This document shows positions 1 to 11,956 of a stretch of DNA of 64,000 bases, one piece after another. The DNA comes from Aquanectria penicillioides. Its lineage: Eukaryota > Ascomycota > Sordariomycetes > Hypocreales > Nectriaceae. Positions within the stretch are counted from its first letter, which is position 1; every line of letters begins with the position of its first letter. Made by a program: the position numbers and the translations under genes. The DNA is taken from positions 2,356,001 through 2,420,000 of the forward strand of contig PYIU01000001.1 of assembly GCA_003415625.1 (NCBI GenBank). Direction: 5' to 3'. The notes beneath the pieces were generated by a model, which worked only from the letters and a program-made list of their open reading frames with translations, was not told where the DNA came from and did not search any database.

Positions 1-1989
1 TATAGGGGCGCTTGATTGAGCAGACAGCCGTCTCGGGGTCTCCTCACCGTAACTTCGAGACGCAGCATGGAGATCGACTGGCTTCAATTTACCGCTGCCC
101 TTCTTGTCGTCAATTTTTAGCTTTTGGAATCGGCCAAGTCGCACTTCGAGGTGGTATTGCGCTCGTCTCTCAAGGAGGAGCGTCACAGCGTAGGCCAGAA
201 TGCGCCATGTCTGTGAAAGGCGGAAAAGGCTGGCACTCTCTGCCGCCTTGGCGTACCGCTCCATAATGGCAGAAACTCGTTGGATAAGCGGTTTCCCACC
301 TTTGACGTATGGAAGCTCTCGCTGCAAAGTTTCGAGATATATCGTAGAGAGGTATTGGTACACTTGAGTTGTCCTTGAGGCAGGGATATGACCCGATGCC
401 ATCGTTTGCTGTGACTTGAAGATTCCAGTCACCTTAATAGCCTGGTCCAGTCCGAGAGTCATCTTTTGTTCATCCGCCAAGCCTGAGCCCGACGGTGGAG
501 TGGTGCTCATGGGAGGGCCAGATCTTCCCTGGGCGCGCTTGCGATTAGATCGCCGTCGGGGGCCAAGGAAGCTGCCCACGACGTCTTCTTCAGAGTCACT
601 CCGGCTAATGCTAAGCATTGGTGTATTGGGGCTTGAGCCGTACGGCGTTCGAGGAATGATATCGGCGTGGTGGCTCACAGGGGGTCGTGGCCGTTGTGTG
701 TGCGGCCTCTCGTCAAGGAACATTAAGACGTCACCCTTGGGCGAGAAGGCCATTGACGACGTCGACTGACGGTCGATGACCTTGGGCGCAAAAGCAACAT
801 CGCACTGTGTGAATAGTCCATCTTGGTCCACCGTCCAAAGCATGTCTTGGTCTTGCCAGAGCAGTGCGGCTGGTGAGCTATCGAATCTCTCAATCTCCTT
901 GTAGGGCATCGTAGGTCGCGCAAGGTCCCAGATATGCACTGCAGGGGTCCCGTAGCGGCGAGAGCTGCTGTCATCATATGACACAGCGACTTGGGCGACA
1001 CGTTTGCTCTGTGCTGTGGCCGACCAGAGGCCCGGCCTCCAGGCCACGGTGAAGATGGGTGCGGGTGTTGAGACCGTGTATTTCGGCTTCTGGCGCTTGT
1101 CGGCTGTGGCTCCCAGATCCCACACGTGGAGCTTGGTATCCCAGCCTCCACTGATAAGATGGGTGCCGTCTGGATGCCATGAAATCGAGGCGCATGCCTT
1201 TTCGTGCGCATTGATTCTGAGGAGCGGCCTCGACGGCTGTCGCACGTCCCACTTCAACACCACGCCTCCCTCGGTACAACATGCCATTTCATGGCCGACC
1301 TTGGGCGACCACTTGACCTGCCTGACAGAGTCGATGCATTTAAGGGGCGCGAAGCGTTGCCGAAAGGTGATGCCGCCTGAACGACCGTGCATGGGTGCCG
1401 AGGTATCAAAGACACGGGCCATTCCATCCTGGCTGCCGGATAGAAGCCAGCTCTTGAGATGGGGGTTCACATCGAGGGTATTTATCTGTCTCGAGTCTTC
1501 CTGCATCTGGATATACTCCAAGGGCTCGGCCGCGCCGGACCCAACGCGGGTCACATCGTAGGTAAATATCTTGCCATTTGCGCAGGCCGTGAAGATGGTG
1601 GAGACGCCGTGCCACTTGACGTCGCGAATGCTGAGCTGGTCGGCGGTCGAGTTCCCCTTGGGGCCGGAGGTCTGGGCAGTGATGACGGCCCGCAGGTCGA
1701 CGCCCTCGTGGAAGGTGAAGTTGAAGCCCTGCGGGTCATCCAGCATCACCGTCTTGAGAATGTGGGCGCCGCCCAGGACGGCGGCTCGGCGGTCGGGCGA
1801 GACATCTAGGCTGAGGATGGGGACGCCTGCGCGGTACAGGCCGTCTTGCGACTTGGACGGGCGGTAAGTGGCGGCGATGGAGGACGAGGGCGCGCTGGTG
1901 ATGGAGAGGTTGTTGGGGTCGCCGGTGGGGGTTTCGGGCGCAGCCTTGCCGAGGAGCTTGCGTATGATCTTGGAGTCGCGATTATACAT
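1..1989 (-). CDS. RTC1: Rtc1/Sea2 (WDR24-like) WD-repeat protein, 5' part
   Basis: Uninterrupted minus-strand frame of 663 codons from ATG at 1989 (MYNRDSKIIRKLLG) running off the window edge, so the C-terminal half, including the expected RING-type end, is missing. The N-terminal 300 residues read as a beta-propeller: visible WD units include SGSQDGMARVFD, SGGWDTKLHVWDL and AVHIWDL, and the segment INAHEKACASISWHPDGTHL is characteristic of Rtc1/WDR24. After the propeller comes a Ser/Pro-rich linker, then a helical stretch containing WRILAYAVTLLLERR. In yeast Rtc1 (Sea2) belongs to the SEA complex on the vacuole, the counterpart of GATOR2 WDR24, which controls TORC1 in amino-acid sensing. Those functional statements come from the family. 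No intron is needed in the visible part. An AG lies just before the ATG, so a small upstream exon cannot be excluded. Confidence 0.85.
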   Translation of the reverse strand, partial: MYNRDSKIIRKLLGKAAPETPTGDPNNLSITSAPSSSIAATYRPSKSQDGLYRAGVPILSLDVSPDRRAAVLGGAHILKTVMLDDPQGFNFTFHEGVDLRAVITAQTSGPKGNSTADQLSIRDVKWHGVSTIFTACANGKIFTYDVTRVGSGAAEPLEYIQMQEDSRQINTLDVNPHLKSWLLSGSQDGMARVFDTSAPMHGRSGGITFRQRFAPLKCIDSVRQVKWSPKVGHEMACCTEGGVVLKWDVRQPSRPLLRINAHEKACASISWHPDGTHLISGGWDTKLHVWDLGATADKRQKPKYTVSTPAPIFTVAWRPGLWSATAQSKRVAQVAVSYDDSSSRRYGTPAVHIWDLARPTMPYKEIERFDSSPAALLWQDQDMLWTVDQDGLFTQCDVAFAPKVIDRQSTSSMAFSPKGDVLMFLDERPHTQRPRPPVSHHADIIPRTPYGSSPNTPMLSISRSDSEEDVVGSFLGPRRRSNRKRAQGRSGPPMSTTPPSGSGLADEQKMTLGLDQAIKVTGIFKSQQTMASGHIPASRTTQVYQYLSTIYLETLQRELPYVKGGKPLIQRVSAIMERYAKAAESASLFRLSQTWRILAYAVTLLLERRAQYHLEVRLGRFQKLKIDDKKGSGKLKPVDLHAASRSYGEETPRRLSAQSSAPI

Positions 1990-2583
1990 TACTGGGAAGA
2001 GTCAGCGTCGCTCGGGACGCCATCGGGCAGCTGATTAGGCGGCGATTCTGCGCATGGTGCGGGCGGCGGCGTGGGAGCGGAGGAGGTGCTGACAAGCCGT
2101 CGTTGCTTGTGAAGGTTGGAGTGAGGCTCTGGTGGAGTGGAGATGGGAGGTGGAAATGTGGAGTTTGTGTGGAGGGACGAGCTTCAGTGGGGCCGAGGGT
2201 CGGGTGCTGTTAGTGCACAGGCAGCAGAACGCTCAGCGCCACTAACACGCCGCTGGCTACAGGCATGCCGTCCGTCCATTGCGGCATTCTGATACCAAAA
2301 GCGATGACGCCAGGAAGAGTCGGATGCTTCGAGAAAGCCGTGGAACAGGATTAGGCCCATTCTTCGGACTCAATTCCCATCTTCACCGCCTATTTGTGCG
2401 AATGGATTGCTGCCTTGCCATTCATTTTCTATGTAGGTTTAAGGAGCCGAGCCTCTCATCTCACCCGTCACCACCACCACGTCCTTGTCCCCCCCCCCCC
2501 AACCCCTGTTCCAGATAACAACCGCCGCCGGGGATCTGCACAACCCCTGGCGTCTCTACTCAGCGAAAGCCGCGCGATAGCCT
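1990..2583. other. Spacer between Rtc1 start and O-methyltransferase stop
   Basis: About 590 bp with no supportable gene. It must hold the Rtc1 promoter and 5' leader (read leftward) and the 3' end of the methyltransferase gene, since both are on the minus strand. A C-rich tract (about 2489-2500) is the only low-complexity feature I see. Confidence 0.6.
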
Positions 2584-4220
2584 CTATTCGCTCTCCTCCA
2601 CCGGGATCTCGCATTCGATCAGACTCTCGACGCCGTTCGCAACGGTCCAGACGTTGACGATCTTCAGGCCCGCCTTGCCCAGGAGAGTCTCCCAGTTCTC
2701 GCGAGTTCGCTCTCGGGACGCCAGGAGCGTCAGCATCATCACATCCAGCGCAGTGGCCTCCCACTGGGCGCCGGTTTCGGGAATGACGTTCTCGTTGATG
2801 AGAATCTTGCTGTAGCCGGGCTTCATCGCTGCCATGATGGTAGTCAAGATCTTGAGGCAGACCTCATCGTTCCAGTCATGCAACACAGAGTGCATGTAGT
2901 AAGCTCGCGCGCCTGGACCCAACTGTCAGTCTCTCTCTAGCTTGATTGTTTGAAAAAAGTAACATCGGAATCTACCTTTGACGGGCTGCTCGGTGAAGAA
3001 ATCATATTTCATCTTTTCAATCTTTTCATCCAGCGCTTGGATTTGGTCAATGACAACAGGCAGATCCTGGAGGATCAAGCGTCCGGTGACATCTGGGAAC
3101 TTGACGTTGAATTCCGCCAGATCGTGACCGAAAGATCCACCCACATCAACCAGAAGAGCAGCATCCTCCGCTGCCTCAAACCCGTCAATCAACCGCTCCT
3201 GGACAGGGAAGAACCCAGCGTCCATCCAAGAGGGTCGGCCCTGGCGGTACCCGCCCATGTGGAGATGGAACTGCTGGCCATAGGGAGGGTTGTTGTGCAG
3301 ATGCTCAAAGAAGTTGAGCTTTGTCTTATATCCAAGTTGGAGAGGAGAGTCATAGACGTCGGTAGGATCCTTCCAACCCTTGAGGTTCGCGTATTCGTGG
3401 AACTGGCCAAGGGCATTTACACAAGCGCCGGCACTAACACATAAATGTCTGTCAACACAAATTTTCTTTTCTCCGACACACGGCAGATGCAGGGCCTGCT
3501 TACATGCATGGATAGCCGGCCCCGATGATGGGGATAGACATCGATCGAGTAAAGTTTGTAAGTTCGTAATTGTCTGCACCAATCTCCTTGAGGTAACCCA
3601 TGGAGCAAAGGTGGCGCAACAACCGGCCTGTATTCTCCGTCAGACATGTGAGCACGATGGATCGAGATCGCTTCATCCCTTACCCAGGAGAGCCGGGTCG
3701 ACCTCGATGGCCTGGGCGGCCTCGGAAACAGTGAAGGCCTCATCCTTCTGGACGAGATAGGTCCAAAGTCCCTTGTCGAAGCTAGCGCTCAGTGCGCACA
3801 TCACAGACGGCTAAATCCAAGCTCAAGTCAGCACTCCCGGTCGAGATCCGCTGGGGAAAAACCACAAAACCATGGTGCCCTCCATAGCGATGTTGCCACT
3901 TGGCGAGAGCCGGGTTGGCTGGTACTGACCTCGGCCCACAGGTGACGAATCATGGTCTCTCGCGGAGTCTCCAAAGACTTCCACAACGTCCTGGCCTTCA
4001 TGGCAAGCTTAATTCTCGCCTGGTCATCATCACTGCTGAAACCCTCGCCGAGGGCACTAATCTCCTTGACTAGGTCAGGAACAGCAGCTGCATCATTGGC
4101 CTTCAAGGCAATCGACACATCGACTTTGACAGGCTCGGTGGGTTTGCTGGTTACACCATTAGTACCGTTAGTACCGTTGGTACCATTGGTTGCATTGGTT
4201 CCATTAGTTTCAACAGCCAT
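2584..4220 (-). CDS. COMT-like SAM-dependent O-methyltransferase
   Basis: Five exons on the minus strand: 4220-3930, 3810-3684, 3627-3504, 3433-2976, 2912-2584. The four GT-AG introns (119, 56, 70 and 63 bp) keep the frame and give 442 aa. ATG 4220 (MAVETNG) is preferred over an in-frame ATG at 4301, because the extra residues look like leader. The N-terminus carries a Thr-Asn-Gly repeat. A winged-helix dimerisation-type region follows (WTYLVQKDEAFTVSEAAQA). The SAM-binding motif is LLVDVGGSFGHDLAEF, and the catalytic-His region is YYMHSVLHDWND, where the His base of plant-type O-methyltransferases (Methyltransf_2) sits. Such fungal enzymes usually methylate hydroxyls of aromatic secondary metabolites; the substrate cannot be read from sequence. 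No polyketide or peptide synthase lies nearby, so a cluster role is unproven. Confidence 0.88.
4155..4208 (-). repeat. Six 9-bp units encoding Thr-Asn-Gly/Ala
   Basis: Six tandem nonamers (plus-strand consensus accRttRgt) lie within the first exon of the O-methyltransferase and encode (TN[G/A])6 near its N-terminus. The units differ at synonymous sites, so the array is not a fresh expansion. Confidence 0.9.
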
Positions 4221-6684
4221 TTCCTCTTGTGCTGCGCAAGTTGGAATTTGTTTTCTTTTTGTTTTTGTTTTTTCAAAAGAAGTAAGTGACTTGTGAAACA
4301 ACTTGTAATATTCTGGATGAAAGCGGAAGAAGTGAGTAGGTGTGTGTTCCAGGAACAGATGCAGAAATCAAACGGGTGGCTTGCACAATGAAGACTACCA
4401 CTTGCCCGGAGGACACGCGTAGTTGGTTTCTCCCCTGTTCAGGGACGGAGAAGTTCAAATCGGCTCAGCCCCTTTCCCGATACTGCATGAAGTATGTGTA
4501 TCTTCTCCAAAACAAGAAGCTCATGGCCAGGATGAGTCGTAAGCGGCCGAGTCCCCTGGCTCTTTCTTGGCTCCCCCCGGCCGACGTTGGTTTCCTTTTT
4601 TTTTTTGGAACCGCCATTGTGACCGACGAGAAGGTCATGCGAAGTAGGATGAATCTCCATGAGCTATTACTCCGTACACCAAAGATCCTTTTTGGAAGTC
4701 GACACTTGCAGTTGCCTCTTCTCTCAACGGTCGGGGGGACCCTGGACCGGGGGATTTAGCCGGTAGCCAACACCCCTTCCCCCTTGTCAAGCCTTCTCGG
4801 CGTCCAGGTATGAGACACTACGTTGTTTTCGTTTGTCAATTACCTGGCAAGAATGGCCTGATCTAAATCTCAAAATTTCTCCCACAAAATGGGCCTGTCC
4901 GGCCATCGAGGAATGCCTTGGTGAGCCAGATATATCTTGACTTGTTTTTTTGTTCTTTACCCCGTGGGAAAGGCACCACTTTAATTTCAAGGATGGGCTG
5001 TATATCTGGCTTTGAAGTGGAGACAAAAATCTGACCGAGCGCCATTTGTCTTAGATCAGCTATTGACCTATTGTACATGCCGAAAAACATACATATGTAG
5101 GTAAGGAAAAGTCGCCGGCCTGCAGGCTTTTTTTTTTTTTTTTTTTTTTTTTGGACTGCAATACGATATGATATTTGACCTGCTTGCGTACACTCCCACA
5201 ACCAATCTCGACATTCGTATAATTTTAGTGGTCTTAGCACATAACATTCTCATCTGATGTCCAGGATCTCTGCACATATCTACATAACTAGCTTGAGAGC
5301 AGAACCCTACAGCGATCATTGCCAAGTTCAAGACGGCCTGTGGGGTGATGCGAGCGTCTCCGGAGCCGTTACGTGGTATGATTCGCGCCGAGAGCCTGCT
5401 CGACGGTAGCCGGGGTCGGGGATGAGCATCCGCCACCAATCCCCGGCTGCCCAAGAGGGACGGCGCCAGGTTTATACTCTTTGGTCTAGACTCGCATGCC
5501 CTCGGCGGCGACAGTTTCCCAGGATCTTGGAACCGTCAACGACATCCAAATCCTGGTTGATCCTTGCGCAGCAATGACGCCGCATTCAGACCAACACCAG
5601 GAACCGCAGGAGTTCGGCAGACGCGGCTCCGGGTTCTCCCCCGTCCACGAGTCGATTGGTCGGGGAGGTGCCGCATAGAAAGCTTTTATGACACCACCTT
5701 TGCCATTCCATTCCGGATACTTGGGTTTGTGTAGTGCAGGGACGGCCCGTTTTGGTGGTTGATGTCCTGCTCGGCTCGGCATAAGCAAGCCACGAGTGCA
5801 ACGGTCGGGAGCAGCTCGAGCACAAGTTTGTGCATAATAAGGATTCGCTCCCTACCGGCGTCGCTTGATACCGCCTCCCGTCGCCTTGCCTCTCGGGCCC
5901 TTGGCGATGTAGTACCATCCTCTCGTTGACCAGAACTCGCCCCTGAAACTGCCATGTAGCATTCAGGAACAAGGGACCGCGGCGGTTCCGAGGCTGCCAA
6001 TACCGCATTTGCATTGTCGTTTTATTGCCATTTCTCATCAAATGACCATCAAGGCACTGCCTGCGGTTCCTACGTTGCATGGGCAGGCTGCCTGCCAACC
6101 CATGATATCTGAAGGCTTTGAAAAAGCAAAGTCGGCATGAAAATCATTGCTCTCGGGCGCCATCACAGCCACGGCCCGACTATCGCAAACCAACATGAGT
6201 GCGCGGCGGACGCCTCATCGGACCATGCCGCTTCAGCTTTTCCTTCGATTGCAGAGCTAACTGTCTTCAACGGTCGCCCCCTCAACACAGCATCCTGGTC
6301 GAATTTTGTTAAGTTTGACTCCCAGTAGCAATGCGGCACCGCTGTGGCCATCTAACCCTAGTTCGGGCCTCCTCCTAGTTCCCAAGTGTCAATCATCATG
6401 CGAACCATCCCGGGTCTCGTCGTAGCCACAGCGCCCGAGGTTGTTTGCAAAGGTCTCGGGCCCATGCGCAGGAGGATTCGGGGAGAGGTGGTGTTCCGAG
6501 ACCTTTAAGGATATGATTTTCACCCTGCGCCGGTGCCGTCGAAAACCCTTCCCCTTCTTCTGGTCCGTTTTGGCCCTCTGATAAATGCGTGACTGAACTG
6601 ATTCTCCCACTGGGACGTCAAGTCTCAAACTCTCGAGCTCAACCTACTGAGTCTGGAGTCCGGGCCCTCCAAACCAACGGCAAC
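4221..6684. other. Gene-free spacer with a T25 run
   Basis: About 2.5 kb upstream of the O-methyltransferase and upstream of the first rhodopsin-like gene, which are divergent. Several short open frames exist but none has convincing composition. One, on the minus strand near 5830-5690, begins with a hydrophobic stretch resembling a signal peptide (MHKLVLELLPTVALVACLC) but ends after about 49 codons with no clear splice to continue it. I see no tRNA or mobile element here. The stretch is presumably promoter sequence. Confidence 0.5.
5128..5152. repeat. Homopolymer T25
   Basis: Twenty-five consecutive T residues in the spacer. Length is likely to vary between strains and could be a sequencing-error site. 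Confidence 0.95.
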
Positions 6685-8029
6685 ATGTCGACAACCACTC
6701 ACACCCAGGATTACCTGGACGCAAACAAAGGCCCTGTGATTTTGGGTCTCATATTGACCGTGTCCTTGCTGAGCGTTCTTTTTGTTGGTGCCCGGCTGTT
6801 TACACGGAAGCTGATTATGGGCGCACTCAACCTCGATGACTGGCTGACAATTGCCGCAGTGGTAAGCCATCCTACCCAGCCACAATGTTACCCCTTAACC
6901 TGAGGTGATTCCAGATTTGTCAATGGTGTTGCGTTGGTGTCACCATCGAAGCTGTCAGGAACGGCAATGGAAAACATTTCGATACTCTATCCACGAATCA
7001 GAAGGAGAATGCCATCTTCTACACGATCCTGGGTTTCCCCTTTGGCATCTTTGCCTTTGGTCTTCCAAAGCTGGCTGTTTCCGCTCTCTTGATTCGCATC
7101 ATGAATCCCAAAAAGAAGCACATAATAATTCTGTGGACGTTGCCTAGCCTGTGCATGGCTGGCCTTGTTGGCTGCGTGATTATCCTGTACGGACAGTGCA
7201 GGCCAGTGCAATCGCAGTGGGACTTTTCCATCACGGAGAAGACGTGTTGGAGCAAATACGTTCTGGTCGATTTTGCCATCTTTGCTGGAGGTGAGCGCTG
7301 CGGAACCAAAGACGCGACTCTCTCATTGACCCCAAACAGCACTTTCCGCGTTCACGGACCTCTACCTTGCGGTCTATCCTGCAGTCATCCTCTGGTCTCT
7401 ACAGATGCACATCCGCAAGAAGGTGGCGCTCTCCGTAGCTTTAGGAGTTGGTTCTATGTCAGTAGACGCGCTCGCTGAACTTTTGAAATCTGCTGCTGAC
7501 CTTCATGGAATAGCTCGACGGTTGTCGCAATCTACAAGTGCACTCGCATTCCAAGCTTGGCGAGTGCGGACTTCTCATGTGGGTCGTCATCACTCAACCT
7601 TGGGCCAAACTGTGCTAACAATATATAAGACGACACTTCTGATCTGGTGATTTGGACAGTGTATGTATCATACTTTATGTTGTGGATGGATGTAGCTGAC
7701 CCGTGTCAATTCATAGACTCGAAGCGAGTACAATCATCATTGCCTGCTGTATTCCAGTTCTACAGCCTTTAGTCGACTTTCTGTTTGGCCGACGAACCCT
7801 CGGAGGCTCCTCAGGGGGCTACAAGAACTACAGCAACTCACGAACCGGTCAGCACCAGTCCAACATCGAGCTCGAAAGAAGCCAGCCTGGCCGCAGCAAC
7901 AACAGCAGAAGTCAAAACCCGAACGCAAAATATCTCGGCTCTTCTATGGGAACGACTGAAATCGACTCACAGGAAAGCATCCTGCAACATCGGGATGAAA
8001 GAGGAGAGCAAGCCAGGTCTCATGTTTGA
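6685..8029 (+). CDS. Rhodopsin-like (SAT4/PTH11-type) membrane protein
   Basis: Six exons: 6685-6861, 6915-7290, 7340-7457, 7514-7578, 7630-7660, 7717-8029. All introns are short GT-AG (49-57 bp) and all phases agree, giving 359 aa. ATG 6685 gives MSTTTHTQDYLD; I do not use in-frame sequence upstream of it. About seven hydrophobic segments are visible, with hallmarks of the fungal rhodopsin domain: GARLFTR after TM1, LDDW before TM2, the block YTILGFPFGIFAFGLPKLAVSAL, then CTRIPS and DLVIW before the last helices. The roughly 90-residue tail is hydrophilic and rich in Ser and Asn. Family members include PTH11-like putative GPCRs and many uncharacterised membrane proteins, so signalling is an inference. 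A second member (8922-10369) is convergent with it. Confidence 0.85.
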
Positions 8030-8921
8030 GAGACGGTGGAGTCTGTCCCATCTGTATGAGTTGGGTTGTACAAAATTTATTAAAAATAGAACGCTTGCGC
8101 GACGAAAACACGACCGGTATAATGCGAATCATATTGTCGTCCCCAATTCAATTACTTTCCTCTGGGAGGCGAGTTTCAACTATCTCATCTTTTGTTGCTT
8201 TGGCATCTATTCATCAACTGCATAGGGGTCTATGATCGCATTTAAGACACATTTCGGGGCTTCATTGGGTACATGATAATGCCAAGCACGTTTATGCCAC
8301 ACTATAATTATCTAAAAATGTCACAAAAATCACTTGGGGGGGCTGTCCGGGTCAGCTGGTGACAGATGCAACGACCAGGGAGCAAACGGATTCTATGAGG
8401 ATTGATCTGTCGCATTATGATTTACTACTACAGAAAGATTATAAAAGAAAAAAAATGCGAGAAGAGAAAGGACCTCATCTGATAACATTAGGTTCCTTGA
8501 TTCCACCCTTCTTGGCAGCCTTGTTCTCTGACTTCGTTATGAGTCAACGTAAAGATAACATTATCTGAGCCAGGTACTATCACGCACGGGAACCCAGTAT
8601 GCCATCCACCCCTCCACTGATGAAAATAACCTTGATATAAATGTGTTCAACATCCTTATAAAAAATGACAATAAGCAGAATTGAATCTCACTGCCGGTCA
8701 AGTCTCACAATATGGGGAGACCTGTCGTTGTGCTGTGACCCCGCCCCCCCTCCCTCATACGGATATCTAGTCATTGAGTTTGTAAAACTAAGTTACCCTA
8801 TATCCAGGGGTTATATCTCCCTTTCTCCAAGTTACCAGTCATTTCCATTGCACAAATTTGTAAAATCTTAGACTAAACATACTTTGTTTATTACAACCAG
8901 CCATACCTAGTTAAAGCTATT
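8030..8921. other. Convergent 3' spacer
   Basis: Between the stop codons of the two convergent rhodopsin-like genes. AT-richer than its surroundings, with no supportable gene or RNA. It should contain both polyadenylation regions. Confidence 0.6.
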
Positions 8922-10369
8922 CTAATTTCGGGTTTCGCGAATATCCAACTCAGTCTTGACCCTAATGAACGAATTTCCTTTAGCCCCTTTGCTCCCTTGT
9001 CTGAATTCTGGCCCCAAGATCGACTCGTCGCTCCCATTGTCTAAGGTTCTCTGTCCTCCACTCGCATGGTCCTGGCCTTTGATGACAACTTCTCTACGGC
9101 CTCCTTTATCACTAACCAATATAGGGTTGTCGTTGGAGTCGTTGAGGCTTCTTCTCCCTTGACCTCCTCGAAAATTGCTTCCGCCAATAGTGTGCATGGT
9201 ATAAACCCCACTGCCATCGTCTGTTTCCTTTAGGTAGCCCCTATTATTGGGGAATCCTCGAGAGTTCGTGTTTTCGTCACTGCGCCTAGCTGAGGTGAAG
9301 TTGCCAAATATTTGCTTGTATAGGGGCAGGCAAACCGGGATGCCGATGCAGATCATTGTCGTGCAAAGCTCAGCGGCATGCCAAATAATGATGCTGACAG
9401 TGTCCTCTAAAATAATGATCAACGTTTGGGACCTGGCGCGATGGCAATGTAGAATAGGGGGGGGGGGGGGGGGGAGGGCAATCGAACTTACTCGTATAGT
9501 TGGGACTAGACAATTTCTTGAGCTGAAGAGCCCTCATTATTCCACAGATGGCGGCCCTATTTTGTGTTAGTTCAGCGCATCCCCAGGGTCAACAATACCC
9601 CCAAGGGTTCAGGAGAGTGAACAATAAAGAACAGGGGGCCAAATATGAATAAGAAAACTTACAGAATCCCGAGGCTCATACTACCGGCAATAACTCTTTT
9701 CTCTTTTCGAGGCATCTGAAGTTTCCAGAGGAGATACCAGGGGAACGCGGCGTACCAAAAATCCAGAATAACACTCCACGCTCCTGCATACATGGAAATA
9801 GGACCAGCATCAATGGTGCATTTTCCCCCTTCAATCCTTCTTTCCCAGAGATATTGTCTTGGAGTGCAAGAAAACCAAAAGACAAACAAAGATGTAATCA
9901 CTCCAGTAGCAAGGAAGAAGATGGGGATCCAGATCAAGACCTTGTCGCGACGGGAAGTGATAATGCGAAGGAGGAAGAGGGCCAGCGAAGTCTTGGAAAT
10001 AACGGTGCCAAACACGAGGATGGTTTGGCCAATGGCTTCATATAGGATTGCCTTCGATACCAAGTCGATGGGGATTGTGCCAATATCTCGTCCGAAACCG
10101 AATTGCGAAGCAACTGTAATCATAACATCGTAGACAACCAGGATGAGCTGGCAACCAAAGAGTTAGCAATCGCATTGCTATTGTGTAGGTAAAAATGGAA
10201 CTGGACAAACCATTGCAAAGTTGAAAAAGTGATCATCCCAACCGTAGGACTGAACGACCTTCAACCGAGTATACAACCGCAACAAAACGAACCCAAAAGT
10301 GACGGCCGTCAGAGACCAGAGAACAGCAAGCACCATTGGTGCCTGCCCTCCTATGCCCGTCCCCAACAT
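8922..10369 (-). CDS. Second rhodopsin-like (SAT4/PTH11-type) membrane protein
   Basis: Four minus-strand exons: 10369-10211, 10147-9663, 9556-9492, 9406-8922. Introns are 63, 106 and 85 bp, GT-AG, phases agree, giving 397 aa. The start MLGTGIGGQAPMVLAV leads directly into TM1. Family hallmarks are RLYTRLKVVQSYGWDDHF (linker and TM2 entry), LYEAIGQTILVFGTVISKTS, CTPRQYLW, GIMRALQLKKL and DTVSIIIWHAAEL. The last 120 residues are a polar tail with many Gly, Arg, Asp and Asn and a conserved-looking GSGVYTMHTIGGSNF patch. It is clearly homologous to, but divergent from, the neighbour at 6685-8029, so the pair is not a recent duplication. Function beyond membrane localisation is inferred. Intron 3 contains a homopolymer of 18 G (plus strand). 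Confidence 0.85.
9457..9474. repeat. Homopolymer G18 inside an intron
   Basis: Eighteen consecutive G on the plus strand, hence C18 in the pre-mRNA of the minus-strand rhodopsin-like gene, inside its third intron (9407-9491). Confidence 0.95.
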
Positions 10370-11956
10370 GTTTGATGGGCCGAGAGCGTTGGTTCGCTCA
10401 GCCGTGGACGAGTCTCAAGGTGCAGAAGTATTGCTTCTGCCGCCTGTCAACTACTCCACCTGGGATAGCCATCCTCAAATAATAACAATGGCAAAGGGAA
10501 ACTCTGCATCCGGGCTCGGAGCCGTTTCAGCCAAAAAGGGAGGGAGGAATAAGCCTCCCCCCCCCCGCGGCTGTTGCACAGCGTTTCCACGGAGGCTGCA
10601 GAGTGATTGAGTGCATGGACCAAAAGGTCTCAATGGATTTGCACCCACGAATGTCACCGGCCGAGACATAGGCGTCGGGAATTAGACAACCCTTCCCTGT
10701 CCACTGGAAACGTAGGCGTTGGCTGTGGCGTGACATTCGTAGATGGGGGCGATACGGTGCAGAAGAGCTGATTCACGTGTAAAACGGTTCAACGCCAACG
10801 CCTTGGCTCGGAGACCAGACCAGCCCTGGGCACGCGACGGAGGAGCCAGGGTTCGCATCCGATGTGGATACGACAGTCGCAATCTTGATGGAGAAGTGCG
10901 GAGGAGCCCGCTCAGAGAGATCAACAGAACGGCACAGGCATTCCACGAAACGGTCCCTGGCTCCACGCGTCACATGCAGTGCAACGAGAGAATTTTTCAA
11001 AAGATGAATCCTTTCTGCGAGCCTGCAGCAGAATAAAAGCTGAATGGGAGACAAGGCTTAGTGTTGGTGAACTGCCGAGTGTTGTGGCGGATTGACTCCG
11101 ACAAGAAAGATCTCAATGAGGTGGAATTTTCCGTATTTTCCGGTGATTTCTTTCTCCAGGGTTGTGTGCTCGGTTCCACGATCGCATTCCCTTGGTCTCG
11201 GAGCCGAATCTTGCCACATGTCCGAGTTTTCCTCGCGTCTCGCTTTCCCTTTGCGTCATCCGGCTCCGTGGCCATCTAACTCAACTTTGAGCTATGGACC
11301 GTGTGTGCATCTGGACAGACAAGAATAGCAATTGTGCCTTGCTTACCTGGCCAATCAAAAGCGGTGCGAAAGATGTTGGTTGCGCTCTCGGAGTCGTACG
11401 ACAAAAACTGAAGCAAAATCCGCGCTGACCGGGATCTCGACCCCGTTTCCTGGCTTTGCGGTCCGGCCCAACCAGCTCTTGGCTGCCCTCTGATACGTCC
11501 GGATATGTTGGCTGTTGACATTCAGCCTCCAATGTCGGATTGGAAATGAGGCGCCAGGGGCCGTCGAAGAATCTCAGGACGGCTCAGAATGCGAGGACGG
11601 TGCCTGAGAGACTGAGAGCGAGAATCCACAGGCTTGGACAAGGGGGGCCCAGAACCCCGGACAGCGTTGCGTTGCATTCATCTGCCATTGAGGCAAAGAC
11701 CAACAATGTGACCCTGCTGAACCGAATCACAGTTACAGCGGATCAATGGAGGGGTTTCTCGTTCAGGAAATGGCATCGAGATGAAGCCATTGTGCGATAC
11801 CAAAATACCATAGATACGTGGCTAAGCAGCCCCCTATCTCGAGCCCGCCTAAATAAAGTAAAAGACACGGGGCTGTTGGCTCCTCCGCCTCATCCTGCTG
11901 TAAGCTTGAGTTTCCCTTCTTCATTTCTCTTTGCGCTGTCAATTTCAAACGTTGCA
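10370..11956. promoter_or_regulatory. Bidirectional promoter region
   Basis: About 1.6 kb between the divergent starts of the rhodopsin-like gene (minus) and the P450 gene (plus). No supportable coding sequence. A pyrimidine-rich stretch just upstream of the P450 ATG (about 11915-11945) fits a fungal core promoter or 5' leader. A short C-rich run lies near 10557-10566. Confidence 0.5.

Noticed and set aside
5486..6098. Overlapping minus-strand frames, one beginning with a signal-peptide-like stretch
   Set aside because: The hydrophobic start ends after about 49 codons, and no canonical intron joins it to the Trp/Cys-containing frame that follows.
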